Below, one piece after another: positions 1 to 10,509 of a stretch of 64,000 nt of DNA. The notes under the pieces were generated by a model. The model was not told the DNA's origin. It searched no databases and saw only the letters and a list, made by a program, of their open reading frames with translations. Origin of the DNA: Archivesica marissinica (taxonomy: Eukaryota > Mollusca > Bivalvia > Venerida > Vesicomyidae); assembly GCA_014843695.1 (NCBI GenBank), contig CM026397.1, positions 51,818,101-51,882,100 of the forward strand. Reading direction: 5' to 3'. Within the stretch, counting starts at the first letter, position 1. Every line of letters begins with the position of its first letter. The position numbers and the translations under genes are program-made.

Positions 1-484
1 AGGCAAGTGACTCTGGATCTTGTTTTGTGCCTTCTGTGTATGCTATGAATAGACAGGCGAGTGACTCTGGATCTTGTTTTGTGCCTTCTGTGTATGCTAT
101 GAATAGACAGGCGAGTGACTCTGGCTCCTGTTTTGTGACTTGTGTGTGTGTGTATGCTATGAATATAATATTATGCTATGAATAGATAGGCGAGTGACTC
201 TGGCTCTTGTTTTGTGCCTTCTGTGTACGCTATGCATAGATAGGCGAGTGACTCTGGCTCTTGTTTTGTGACTTCTGTGTACGCTATGCATAGATAGGCG
301 AGTGACTCTGGATCTTGTTTTGTGCCTTCTGTGTACGCTATGCATAGACAGGCGAGTGACTCTGGCTCTTGTTTTGTGACTTCTGTGTACATAGATAGGC
401 GAGTGACTCTGGCTCTTGTTTTGTGACTTCTGTGTACATAGACAGGCGAGTGACTCTGGCTCTTGTTTTGTGACTTCTGTGTAC
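1..484. repeat. Minisatellite, 54-bp then 47-bp units, open at left edge
   Basis: Direct repeat with the core AGGCGAGTGACTCTGGCTC. Cores start at 1, 55, 109, 188, 242, 296, 350, 397 and 444. Spacing is 54 bp, except for one 79-bp unit with extra TG/AT-rich sequence and the last units shortened to 47 bp by loss of the GCTATGCAT segment. The array is cut by the window start. Small minus-strand ORFs here are by-products of the repeat. Confidence 0.95.
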
Positions 485-740
485 GATATATAGTATATTT
501 GTTATCGGTTGTATATGATCACTGATTATTATTGATTGGAAGAAAAACTACTTTGTGTGTCATTATGCAGTCTAGAGTGTTTTGATGTCATTGTTCTCTC
601 TGTTACCTAAGATTACTAGTATAAACAGATATGTCACTTAATAGTAGGGTTTATATAAGAACACAAGCAGTTAAAATGATTTGCCCGTCAGTGATTTAAA
701 GACATCATTCATAGGTCGCAACCAGAGGTCATGATACAAT

Positions 741-1116
741 GAGAGACATCTATTATATTATAACCTCCCTTGGCAGATAAAGGCCTGATTTATCCCAAAA
801 TGTTAATAGGTCCTTTTAGTTGGATTCCTTTGTTTATACTGTTGTTCCCTAATCAGATATTGTGGTCTTATAAATGTGATTTTATCAAAATCGTGTTAAT
901 TAACTGGTAACATTGTTTTGTAAATAAGTAACCATTGCATATACTGTAGGAGATATGTCGAGATATAGTAATTTAATAATCATAAGAAGCAATAGTGGAA
1001 TAAAATTGCTAGCATGTTGTGCAAAGGAAACAACGATAAAAACAGAGGAAAAACACTTAATAGGACGTATCTACTTTTAGGGAGTATTCAGGGGCAGTAA
1101 CTGACCGATGTCTCTC
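741..1116 (+). mobile_element. Short inverted-end DNA element, GAGAGACATC family (copy 1)
   Basis: About 375 bp bounded by GAGAGACATC on the left and its inverse GATGTCTCTC on the right. The interior (CTCCCTTGGCAG, ATTTATCCCAAAATGT, AAAAACAGAGGAA, AGTATTCAGGGGCAGTAACT) recurs at 12515-12876 and, inverted, at 61874-62248. It has no coding capacity, so it fits a non-autonomous (MITE-like) DNA transposon. The superfamily is not assigned because the target duplication is unclear. Confidence 0.75.
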
Positions 1117-1213
1117 ATTATAATAACAGTAGATGGTTGGAGAAGTGATAAATTGGAGAATAGCCCTTGGAGAGATGCAAACCCACATGATTGTGTTTGA
1201 CACAAGAACAAAT

Positions 1214-1370
1214 GATTGATTTCACACGACCTTGATTTGATCTTTATATTGTGTTGTGTTCCATAGATTGATTTCATACGACCTTGATTTGAGCTTTATA
1301 TTGTGTTGTGTTCCATAGATTGATTTCACACGACCTTGATTTGACCTTGATATTGTGTTGTGTTCCATAG
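1214..1370. repeat. Three tandem copies of a 52-bp unit
   Basis: Units begin at 1214, 1266 and 1318 with GATTGATTTCACACGACC and end in GTGTTGTGTTCCATA. Copies differ at a few positions. Confidence 0.9.
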
Positions 1371-2012
1371 AAACTATATGTCTATCTAGGTTACTATGGA
1401 AGTCAATGAGAGAGGACACTTCGCTGACTGCCCTAACCACAAGCCAGGGATCAGTTTAGAGGGCGATGTGGGCGAAATTGTCGCCCTAGGGACCCTGACT
1501 TCACCCTCTGTACACTTCTCCCTAAAAAATAATAATTATTTTTTGGTTTTTACGATTTTCAAACAAAATTGTGTCTAGTAAGTAAGATACACTGGCCCAT
1601 TATAAAGCACTCCTTTGATTCAAATGTTGTATTTAATGGTTGTACTGTGCATTTTAACCCTATTTTGCAGAAGTATATTAAAGAACACCATTTAAGGAAG
1701 CGATCACGCGCTTTCTCACTTCTCCCAAAAATTCTGACCTAGAATGAACCCTGCAAGCCATGACTGATTTCTCCCAAAATTGAACCACTTCCTCCTACAC
1801 TAACCTTCTATCCACAAAGTTTCATTAAAGTCCCCATCAATAACTTTTTGTTAATTATCCTGACTACAGAAGTCAGACACAGCCAGAAACAATAACCACC
1901 GTTCCTAAGGTGTGAGTTAATAACATTAGATTGGTGGAGAGTCACCTTGCACAGTAATACTATTTTATCTGCTGTACATGAGACTGACTATAAGTTATTC
2001 AACGACCATCCA
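1371..2012. other. Non-coding interval with one dispersed-repeat relic
   Basis: No convincing gene. A 60-codon open stretch at 1396-1578 has no recognisable motif. About 1690-1905 (cacttc-rich, then CAAAGTTTCATTAAAGTCC, ACAGCCAGAAACAATAACC) resembles 21710-21895, so it is an old dispersed repeat of unknown class. Confidence 0.5.
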
Positions 2013-2253
2013 TAACCCGTTCAACACCAAGTAACTGACATTGACTGGTGAATGATATTTTCAGACCAGTAAATTAATAAGAAAATTACATTTGGACCAG
2101 TTCATTTATCAAAATGGGTAATTTTTGTCTAAAAATAGTAATATTACTGGTAAAAAGTGCAGATCCTGATCAGACGGCTCATCACGAGCTGGCTCATCTG
2201 GATCTACACTGTTTGTATGCCTATTGAGAGGCCTGTGGTGTTGAAAGGGTTAA
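2013..2253 (+). mobile_element. TTAA-type hairpin MITE, family A (copy 1)
   Basis: Left end AACCCGTTCAACACCAAG and right end GTGGTGTTGAAAGGGTTAA form an inverted repeat of about 16 bp. Between them is an imperfect palindrome around GCAGATCCTGAT..GGATCTACAC. Other copies are at 6465, 14048, 29423, 35896, 46769 and 60080. Most are flanked by TTAA on both sides, the target site of piggyBac-type transposons. The left TTAA is mutated here (CATAA). The orientation assigned is arbitrary, set by this copy. Confidence 0.8.
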
Positions 2254-2269
2254 TTAAAATAATAGAGTT

Positions 2270-2545
2270 AAAAAATTGTCGTATCGTCATACCTTTGTAC
2301 TTGCCATTAACAGTATTATTAATATTGGACTGCTATCAAAAGGCCAGAGAATATAATATTAAATCTTGCGCGTACATATACGAAATTAACAATTTTAATT
2401 AGTAGGATCTTGTTATATAAGTGTGTGTTTTAAGTAAGATATAAACCTCAAACGGATACAATATGTAAAATATTGGTACTATCGCATAGTCCAATATATT
2501 TTACATATTGGATAGTTTTCGGCTTATATCCTATGCATATCCGAA
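2270..2545 (+). mobile_element. Dispersed element with terminal hairpin (copy 1)
   Basis: Shares an aligned segment of about 270 bp with 48675-48950: CGTCATACCTTTGTACTT, TTAATATTGGACTGCT, AACAATTTTAATTAGTAGG and AAGTAAGATATAA. Near its right side CAATATGTAAAATATTGG pairs with a downstream TTTTACATATTGG, giving a hairpin. It carries no coding sequence. The 81-codon ORF at 2157-2402 runs from the preceding element into this one and is not a gene. Confidence 0.65.
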
Positions 2546-2570
2546 ACCAGTATGAATTATGATATTGAAG

Positions 2571-3280
2571 TACATTATTTACTTACTCTCGCCTGCATCT
2601 AGTATGTTTTTGCAAATAACAGGTTACAAGGTCTTTAAATACACACCACAACTGTCATGTCTTTAAATGTTAGCTGTCATGTGTGTGTTCGTGGATAGTT
2701 TACAGCTTATAAAGTGTATAGCCTAAACAAGACTGGTAATCTATAACATAGGGATTATCTGAGTATAGAATAAAAGGTGAAAAAAGCAACTACCTAAATA
2801 CATACAAGCTAAGTGGATGTACTGTGGTTTGTTTCAAAGTAATGTAATAAAACTCGGACTATTACACTACTGTATAGAGGTAAGGCAATATACGATAGCT
2901 TACAGGTTTGTGGCGTATTGTTTTAAATGTAAATTTATAATGTATGTATTAATAATATAGTCAAAGGTCAATTTTATTACATATACAAACAGTTTAACGT
3001 TTCAGTTGAAAATATGTATAATGTAGTAATGCTAACTACCTTACCTGACTTACCTGTAATGTGAATATTTTTATAGAATGTTTGTTTATAATGTTTATTA
3101 CTCTATTTTGAATGCACAGTAACTGCAACTGCAGGATTTGTTTTTGTTTCATAGACTTGTTTTTGTTTCATAGACTTGTTTTGGAGTGTACTGTGTATAA
3201 AAACAAGCGGACTGTCGGAATTATATAACTGGATTTATGTTATGTAAGTGGTTTGCAAGTTCATTTATAATATATACTTA
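2571..3280. other. AT-rich interval, no gene seen
   Basis: AT-rich unique-looking sequence. The only local structure noted is a 20-bp direct duplication (TTTTTGTTTCATAGACTTG) at about 3136-3180. Confidence 0.5.
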
Positions 3281-3480
3281 CGGTCAAATGTTTTGCACAA
3301 GTTTTTTTATATCGACAATTAAAAGTCAATAACAAGCAGTACCGCACTAAATGTTATGTAATCTAAATTATCAATGTATCATACATATTCTCGGAAAAAT
3401 TGGTAAAAATATTTAATGTGGTACTGGTTGTTATTGACTTTAATTGCTGATATAAAAAATACCCGTGCACAACTTTTGTC
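3281..3480. mobile_element. Palindromic MITE with long inverted arms, TA-flanked
   Basis: The left arm (GGTCAAATGTTTTGCACAAG, then ATATCGACAATTAAAAGTC, AATAACAAGCAGTACCGCAC) is repeated in inverse at about 3412-3480 with moderate divergence, leaving a 60-70 bp loop. A TA dinucleotide precedes the left arm. The GTCAAA..TTTTGCAC start resembles Tc1/mariner-type ends, but this assignment is from memory. Confidence 0.65.
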
Positions 3481-4229
3481 TTTCTATATTGATATTAAAG
3501 GAAGCAATAAAATTAGGAAATAATATTTGTCTTTCAGTTAGTTATTGTCGAATAAAACCTGGTTCTGACGCGTAGGAATTAACCACGCAGGCCTTAGGCT
3601 ATAAATAATGCAAATACAAACATTATTTTGATTCTAACCTGACGAATATATCTAAAAAGCGAAAAAAATAGTTGTTATTTTTTTTAGAAAGTGAGACGTC
3701 ACTTTTTTAGAAATCTTGAGAGACGTCATGAAACTACAAAAATGCTAGTAAAAAAATGTCTCGTTTGACATCACGCAGCTAAACCATGTTTTATTGCAGA
3801 TTTAAACACGGTAAATTCCTTTGTGTAGTGCCGAGCCATGCTGCATTATAATGTGACTCTCGCTAGCTGTACGATTTCCAACCTCAGCCAACCTTAGCCC
3901 ACCTCAGCCAACCGTACTCAGCCAACCGTAGCCCACCTTAGCGGCAACGTTTTTAATTTTCAGCTTTCACATGAATAGTTGTAGTATTGGGGCAAGTCTG
4001 TCTCTTTCCAAATATGTATAATCATAGACTTAGATTGCAATAACATGACCAAATACCATGTCAAACGTATAGAAAACTATAACCCAGATACTCGTTATGT
4101 CATCTGAAATCTATGTATACGTGCAAAGTCTTAATTATTGTTTTCTATGTGTCATGAATGCTGTACCACTTCATGCAAAACTGGGTGTAATCGACATGCC
4201 GATATAGCTACTAAGTCGGGTTGGAAAAG
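3481..4229. other. Non-coding interval
   Basis: No gene recognised. About 3880-3945 has short degenerate repeats of CCTCAGCCAACC. A stretch near 4030-4080 (TAGATTGCAATAACATGACC, AAATACCATGT) is echoed at 4403-4440, flanking the SINE fragment at 4230-4368. Confidence 0.45.
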
Positions 4230-4368
4230 CCCGGAGGTCGAGCCGCGCTAGAACTGTTACAATTGTGCCCGGCAAGGCATTTAAATGCCACGTTGCCTCT
4301 TTCTCTTTCCTCTTGTGTGATGGATTCCATCAGGAATGAGGTCTCGAGAGTGATTAATATAAATTAAA
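4230..4368 (+). mobile_element. SINE-B fragment (5' end decayed)
   Basis: Contains the B-box-like GAGGTCGAGCC, then AAGGCATTTAAATGCCACG, GATGGATTCCATCAGGAATG and the tail GAGAGTGATTAATATAA. These match the complete SINE-B copies at 24212-24438 and 24549-24779. The A-box region is not recognisable here. Confidence 0.8.
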
Positions 4369-4719
4369 TGTGTACAAAGTCGTCTGAAATCTATGTAATA
4401 TATAGATTGCAATCATGTGACTAAATACCATGTGACTTTTAACGCACATTTTGAAATCAATGAAAGAAACATTATGAATATAATTTTTATAGTCACATCA
4501 GAGTTGTCCTTTTCTTGCGACTAAATGTGATATATCTACTATCACTGAATATTTTGGTGTACACACTAAAACTGTTGTACACACCTGTCTTGTTAAAGCG
4601 GTTTTCCCCATAACGATTGGTGCTATTTTTAGAAGAGGTTGGAAATTGTAGAGCATGGTCCTATTATTGTATGGTGTAGATATATATTGAATGAGAGGCA
4701 GAGTAGATAAAGTTTAGAT

Positions 4720-4895
4720 ATTTGTAGGAGTTATGGAGGTTACCAGTTATGTAATTCTGAAGTTACATAGTATGTCCGGACATATAGATATTTGTAGGAG
4801 TTATGGAGGTTACCAGTTATGGAGGTTACCAGTTATGGAGGTTACCAGTTATGTAGTTCTGAAGTTACATAGTATGTCCGGACATATAGATATGA
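4720..4895. repeat. Short tandem duplications (17-bp and ~70-bp)
   Basis: GTTATGGAGGTTACCA is tandemly repeated three to four times. The longer block running from AGATATTTGTAGGAG to TATGTCCGGACATATAG is present twice. Confidence 0.8.
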
Positions 4896-5097
4896 CACTG
4901 AGATGGTAGTGAGGAATCTAATGTAATCGTTAAGGTATGGAAGTACTAATAATCTGATAATGTTAGGACTGTAGTCGGGTACTGTTGAATTTAGTGGTTG
5001 ATATATAATCCATAGTCATATGAGGTTATTGCTTTCCATTTTGAGTGGATTGTAGGGTGTCGGCTAGTATAGTTGGGTTGTCCAGTATCCTATGTCT

Positions 5098-5595
5098 TTC
5101 CTATATCTGTTCCCATATCTGTTCCCTGACTGTACTCTGTCTGTCCACCTACCCTCTTTATGTGCCCTGTCTGTCCATCCTCTGTATGTCTGTCCATCCT
5201 CCATCCTTCTGTCCATCCATCCTCAATCCTTCTGTCTGTCCATCCTCTGTCCTTCTGTCTGTCCATCCTCTGTCCTGTCTGTGCATCCTTCTGTAGCTCC
5301 ATCCTTCTGTCTGTCCATCCTCTGTCCTTCTGTCCATCCATCCTCCATCCTTCTATCTGTCCATCCATCCTCCATCCTTCTATCTGTCCATCCTTCTATC
5401 TGTCCATCCATCCTCCATTGTTCTATCTGTTCATCCTCTGTCCTGTGTGTCCATCCTCCATCCTTCTGTCGATCAATCCTTCTGTCTGTCCATCCTCCGT
5501 CCTTCTGTCTGTCCATCCTCTGTCTATCTGTCCTCTGTCCATCCTATGTATGTCCATCCTCTGTCCTGTCTTACCTCTGACTGTCCTCTGACTGT
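5098..5595. repeat. Pyrimidine-rich minisatellite (CTGTCTGTCCATCCT)
   Basis: Irregular array of CTGTCTGTCCATCCTCTGTC and CATCCTCCATCCTTC variants, almost pure C/T on the + strand. Overlapping ORFs of up to 162 codons, Ser/Pro/Leu/Cys/His-rich on + and Asp/Gly/Arg-rich on -, are translations of the array. Strong purine/pyrimidine asymmetry could favour triplex structure (inference). Confidence 0.9.
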
Positions 5596-5994
5596 ACCCA
5601 GGCAACTAGTATGGCAACTAGAAACTCCAGTTATGTTAAAGATCCACTGCTAGACAACATTGAGTAGTCCACTTCTACAACTAATTGTCAGAATATTTAA
5701 TAAAACCTGATTTGAAGCATCCTAGAAATGATCTCTACCAAATGTGTGCAAATTAGGTCAATCCATCATAAAACTGGCTTGCTAGGTCCCCTTGTAGAGG
5801 AACCATGTAAATGACATTTGCTGAAATGATGTGTCAGAAGTTGATTAACCATGATTTGATATATCATAACCTCTGCCAAATACATTTAAGCTAGGTCAAT
5901 GCATGAAAATAATGTTGGGAAAAGTTAATTTTTGATAAATATCTTCCCATCTTAGAAATCTGGAATAATATTGATTACCAATGACTTACTTCTT
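5596..5994. other. Non-coding interval
   Basis: AT-rich sequence between two arrays. No motif, repeat or coding stretch was recognised. Confidence 0.4.
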
Positions 5995-6384
5995 CTAATC
6001 ACAATGCTGAAAGTACTGATGGACCTAATCACAGTGCTGAAAGTACTGATGGACCTAATCACAGTGCTGAAAGTACTGATGGACCTAATCACAGTGCAGA
6101 AAGTACTGATGGACCTAATCACAGTGCTGAAAGTACTGATGGACCTAATCACAGTGCTGAAAGTACTGATGGACCTAATCACAGTGCTGAAAGTACTGAT
6201 GGACCTAATCACAGTGCTGAAAGTACTGATGGACCTAATCACAGTGCTGAAAGTACTGATGTACCTAATCACAGTGCTGAAAGTACTGATGGACCTAATC
6301 ACAGTGCTGAAAGTACTGATGGACCTAATCACAGTGCTGAAAGTACTGATGGACCTAATCACAGTGCTGAAAGTACTGATGGAT
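5995..6384. repeat. 30-bp minisatellite, ~13 copies
   Basis: Unit ACAGTGCTGAAAGTACTGAT followed by GGACCTAATC, nearly identical from copy to copy. Variants seen are TGCAGA near 6096 and GTACC near 6261. Because 30 is divisible by three and the unit has no stop in one frame per strand, it gives open frames of 138 codons (+, 10-residue repeat LITVLKVLMD) and 136 codons (-). There is no sign of a real gene. Confidence 0.97.
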
Positions 6385-6464
6385 TAGATGATTTGGATAG
6401 TCATCACAAGGGCAAGCATATGACCAGTATGTGAATGGGCAGTAGCCAATATAGATGTTATGCT

Positions 6465-6702
6465 GTAACCCATTCAACACTAAGTAACTTACATGGACTG
6501 GTGCATCATATTTTTAGACCAATAAATGAATAAGATAATTACATTTGGACCAGTTCATTTATCAAAATGGGTAATTTGACTCTGAAAATAGTAATATTAC
6601 TGGCAAAAAGTGCAGATCCTGATGAGATGGTCATGAGCCGGCTCATCTGGATCTACACTATTTGTAAGCCTATTTAGAGGCCTGTGGTGTTGAAAGGGTT
6701 AA
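6465..6702 (+). mobile_element. TTAA-type hairpin MITE, family A (copy 2)
   Basis: Full-length copy of about 238 bp, left AACCCATTCAACACTAAG and right GTGGTGTTGAAAGGGTTAA. The right flank is TTAA and the left flank is mutated to GTAA. The interior contains GCAGATCCTGATGAGATGG and GGATCTACAC. Confidence 0.85.
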
Positions 6703-7480
6703 ACAAAACTTTCAAAGATTTCCATATTGACTATTTTTGTTTAAAACAAACAATATTATAACTTGACTTTATAACTTTCATAATACATAATTATAATTTC
6801 TTTAATCAGATAATTAGACTTTTACCATGTTTACCATGGAGATGAATTTACATAAGCTTTGTATTGAGCTTGTTTTCAAATCCTATTTGTCTTACAATCA
6901 TTTATAATAGTTGTATATGTTTATATATGTAACAGAACAAATAAATATGTTTATAAATGTAACAGAACAAATAAAAAATGTTTAAACTAAAGATTTCCAA
7001 ATGGACTCGATATCACCTAAATTCCATTTAGGATGTAATAGCTGTCACAGAATGACACAAGGGACAGCTTAGCTTCTCTGATAGTCACGAAGACCCGGAC
7101 TAAGCGTATGCATACAAACGGAGGCAAATTTACACAATTTTAATATACATACATGATTATTATCACAGTAAGGGTGGCAAACAACAATTTTAATATACAT
7201 ATATGATTATTATCACAGTAAGGGTGGCAAACAACACAATGGAAATGATTGCTTCTACTGAGCGAGACGTATGATCGTTCATATTTTGACTGTTCGCATA
7301 TGGCTTTAACTGCCGGTCTATTTACATACCATGGCTCATTTGTTAAACTTTTATGCCATTTTTTTCTAATTTACCGTAGTAAGTGAATGGGAACTGTTAG
7401 TTGCCACAGTAACAAAAGTTGTTCCTTTGTTTCGTTTTTGGGTTTTAAATTGCACCAACAGCTTAGGTCGTATGACGACT
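6703..7480. other. Non-coding interval with a 58-bp tandem duplication
   Basis: ACAATTTTAATATACATA..ATGATTATTATCACAGTAAGG is present twice between about 7132 and 7236. A smaller duplication of ATATGTAACAGAACAAATAA lies at 6924-6975. 7040-7110 (GTCACAGAATG, GACAGCTTAGCTTCTC, AGTCACGAAGACC) resembles 9315-9370, suggesting another old dispersed repeat. Confidence 0.55.
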
Positions 7481-7484
7481 CTCC

Positions 7485-7590
7485 AGCTGTTATTGGTGGA
7501 GGACGACCCCGGGTGCCCCTCCGAGCAGTATTTAAGGCATGCAGGGGCAACTGGGTAGAATCACTGACCATCCGCAAGCCATCTATATAA
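7485..7590. mobile_element. Dispersed-repeat fragment of a type seen in molluscs
   Basis: GGTGGAGGACGACCCCGGG, TGCCCCTCCGAGCA, GGCAACTGGGTAGAATCAC and GACCATCCGCAAGCC read like a short interspersed repeat I recall from bivalve and gastropod genomic DNA. That comparison is from memory and was not checked. A 67-codon ORF across it (7387-7590) is probably fortuitous. Confidence 0.4.
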
Positions 7591-8121
7591 TAGCTTATTC
7601 ACATGACGGAAATACTCTCCCTGAGTTCAAAATACGGAGAATTGCTCTCTAGCTCAGACTCAGATATATGAAGGAAACAACAGAATTAGAGGGATCAATC
7701 AAATCAATACTTCATTTGTAATATGTGACAGAGAAGAAGATGATATCCTGTAGTGTATGTACCAAGAGCAGTCTAAGAATCCTCCGGGCAATACAAACCT
7801 TTCACTGGAACATAGATGTATAATTATTCCAATTAAATGTTCATGCACCTCGGGAGATATGTCGATTGCAAAATTACATGTGAAGATAACGTATAATAAC
7901 GTTAATATCACTGTCTTACACTACATTGCATGTTGGTCTCCACTTATTCCCTGAGGCTTGTCTTTATAATATTGTTGACATTCGGAGTTTGCTTGGAATT
8001 ATAACTGCAATCTCTTTTTTAACAGATTTACAATTCCAATATTAAGGAAGTAATTTGAAGCTATGTGAAGGAGGTGGCTTACCGATAACATGCGATGATG
8101 CACCAAGTTGAATATCTGCAA
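7591..8121. other. Non-coding interval
   Basis: Two opposite ORFs of 65-70 codons overlap here, with no recognisable motif and no splice context. Nothing else was seen. Confidence 0.4.
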
Positions 8122-8331
8122 GCTCATTACATGCTAGCGCGTGAAATTAACAGTCAAATATATCATTGAATTTCATAAGAATTGTGTTGTAACGACACGA
8201 CTAATGAAATTCCATGACATATTTCCATAGTTTACAGTTACAAATAAGAAAATATAAATTAATGAATTGTCTGGTGCTACAATTTTTGAGCTATTTATAT
8301 CCTTCATTTTACACAGCATGCAAAGATTATT
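8122..8331 (-). mobile_element. GCATGCAAAGAGTTAA-end MITE, family C (copy 1)
   Basis: Left ACATGCTAGCGCGTGAAATT and right CACAGCATGCAAAGATTATT correspond to the ends of the copies at 25652 and 45916, read inverted. The centre has the palindrome TGAATTTCATAAGAATTG../..CTAATGAAATTCCATGAC. Non-coding. Confidence 0.75.
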
Positions 8332-8619
8332 ACCTGAATAATCCACTTGCCGTTCATTAGCTTTCACTTGTCCATATGATAAACTGTTTGCCAAATACAC
8401 TATAATTATGTCTGTCTGTGTATTGACATTTTTGACAGATTACTGGGAAAATCGGGGTGCATAATTATGTTACGGTTCATGTCAAGAATTCATCCTGTAG
8501 TCACATTCGCAACATTTCTTTACACTCACAGATGCCTAATTGATTGTTAAAACAACATTCTAGAGTACGCCACTGACACAGGAATGGATTGCAAATGTAT
8601 GCTAACTGTCCTGTATGCT

Positions 8620-8656
8620 ATCATCATCATCATCATCATCATCATCAGCATCATCA
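8620..8656. repeat. (ATC)n microsatellite
   Basis: About ten ATC triplets with one GCATC interruption, just upstream of the 30-bp array. Confidence 0.95.
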
Positions 8657-8679
8657 AGATCTGAGTTCCATACAAAATG

Positions 8680-9295
8680 TGGGAGAATAGAAAGATAGGA
8701 AATGTAGGAATTGAAAGATCTGAGATGAGAAATGTGGGAATAGAAAGATCTGAGATAGGAAATGTGGGAATAGAAAGATCTGAGATAGGAAATGTGGGAA
8801 TAGAAAGATCTGAGATAGGAAATGTGGGAATAGAAAGATCTGAGATAGGAAATGTGGGAATAGAAAGATCTGAGATAGGAAATGTGGGAATAGAAAGATC
8901 TGAGATACAAAATGTGGGAATAGAAAGATCTGAGATAGGACATGTAGGAATTGAAAGATCTGAGATGAGAAATGTGGGAATAGAAAGATCTGAGATACGA
9001 AATGTGGGAATAGAAAGATCTGAGATACGAAATGTGGGAATTGAAAGATCTGAGATACGAAATGTGGGAATGGAAATATCTGAGATAGGAAATGTAGGAA
9101 TTGAAAGATTTGAGATGAGAAATGTGGGAATAGAAAGATCTAAGATAGGAAATGTGGGAATAGAAAGATCTGAGATAGGAAATGTAGGAATTGAAAGATC
9201 TGAGATAAGAAATGTGGGAATAGAAAGATCTGAGATACGAAATGTAGGAATAGAAAGATCTGAGATAGGAAATGTTGGGACTGAAAGGACGGACC
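8680..9295. repeat. 30-bp minisatellite, ~20 copies
   Basis: Unit GGAAATGTGGGAATAGAAAG followed by ATCTGAGATA. Several variant types (ATGAGA, ATACGA, GTAGGAATTG) alternate non-randomly, which implies block duplication. The + frame gives a 207-codon ORF of the 10-residue repeat GNVGIERSEI, and the - strand gives the SYLRSFYSHI repeat. I read both as translations of a satellite, not as a protein gene. Confidence 0.97.
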
Positions 9296-9610
9296 TGTGA
9301 TGCGCTTACTTACTGTCACAGAATGGAGACGAGGGATAGCTTCTCTCACAGTCACGGATACCAGGAAGTATATACACAAACTCTTGAGTATATTTACATA
9401 CTTAATTACATACAACAATATAATATTCATGGTAATCAATGGCACAAGCAGCTGTAATTGGCAATGATCATAGTGGTAACCAAATCTGTAGAATATACCG
9501 CTCTTCACTAGCGCGTGCGTATTCAGTTTGTGCGTCTTTTGCTTTGCTCGGATTCCCCAAATTTCACTAATCAGGTTAATAACTACTGCGTCATAATACT
9601 GTCTACGAAG
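9296..9610. other. Non-coding interval with repeat relic
   Basis: About 9315-9370 resembles 7040-7110 (GTCACAGAATG, GGGATAGCTTCTCTCACAG). The remainder is unremarkable. Confidence 0.4.
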
Positions 9611-9629
9611 CCATGTAAACTTCACTTAG

Positions 9630-10020
9630 GCTAACAATGCTGTAGGCTAGTAATGCAGTTGATAAAATACGCTACATTATTTCTAATGCACGTAGGCTAA
9701 TAATGCCATTTACAGATACGTGCTAAGTCATTGCTAATTCCCATATTCTAATAATGCCATTTACAGATACGTGCCAAGTCATTGGTAATTCCCATATTCT
9801 AATAATGCCGTTTACAGATACGTGCCAAGTCATTGGTAATTCCCGTATTCTAATAATGCCGTTTACAGATATGTGCAGTCATTTCTAATGCACGTAGGCT
9901 AATAATGCTATTTACAGATATGTGCAAAGTCATTTCTAATGCACGTAGGCTAATAATGCCGTTTACAGATATGTGCCAAGTCATTTCTAATGCACGTAGG
10001 CTAATAATGCTGTAATTACA
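9630..10020. repeat. ~48-bp minisatellite, ~8 copies in two subtypes
   Basis: Units contain GGCTAATAATGCCGTTTACA and GATACGTGCCAAGTCATT. One subtype continues with GGTAATTCCCATATTC, the other with TCTAATGCACGTAGG. Subtypes are grouped rather than mixed. Confidence 0.92.
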
Positions 10021-10500
10021 GATAAGAATTTCTCCTGAATGGGAAACGACACATGATACTCGACGAAGTAGATCCACTGAAGACGGACTCGATGCTAGAC
10101 GACGTTGTCCAATCACCGCTGACCCATGCCAGTCTATAGTGACACTGCCAGCTCATGCCGACCGGATCATCCAGTCGGTCCATGCCCCAGACTGTTCCTT
10201 CTAGACTTCTTGATTCTTCAGTGAGCAAGCTGGAGCTGTGTCAATGAGCTACCCTTCCCCAGGGTTCCAGCCTCTACTCCCGCTCGAAGCAACAAGATTT
10301 AGCAATATTGTACCCTCTGGTTACACAGATCTAATTTAAACCTATTTCTGCCCGACCTATACAGTTACATCATACAACAAATACTGGAAGAAATTGTAGG
10401 AAATCTTTGTTCCTTGCTGTTATTGATTAACATGGCTTATATACACTATATTATATATAGTTTAATTATAGTATATAAACAATTATTAATTACTATCTTA
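10021..10500. other. Interval without recognised feature
   Basis: 10030-10330 is more GC-rich than its surroundings, with short open stretches on both strands (70-88 codons), but I see no family motif or splice signal. It could be decayed coding or transposon sequence. Confidence 0.35.
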
Positions 10501-10509
10501 CACTCAATT

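Noticed and set aside
2241..2253. Telomere-like GGGTTA motif at element ends
   Set aside because: It is the MITE terminus next to TTAA, single copy, not a telomeric repeat.
5092..5580. 162-codon Ser/Pro/Cys-rich protein
   Set aside because: Arises from CTGTCTGTCCATCC repeats; overlapping frames on both strands are open.
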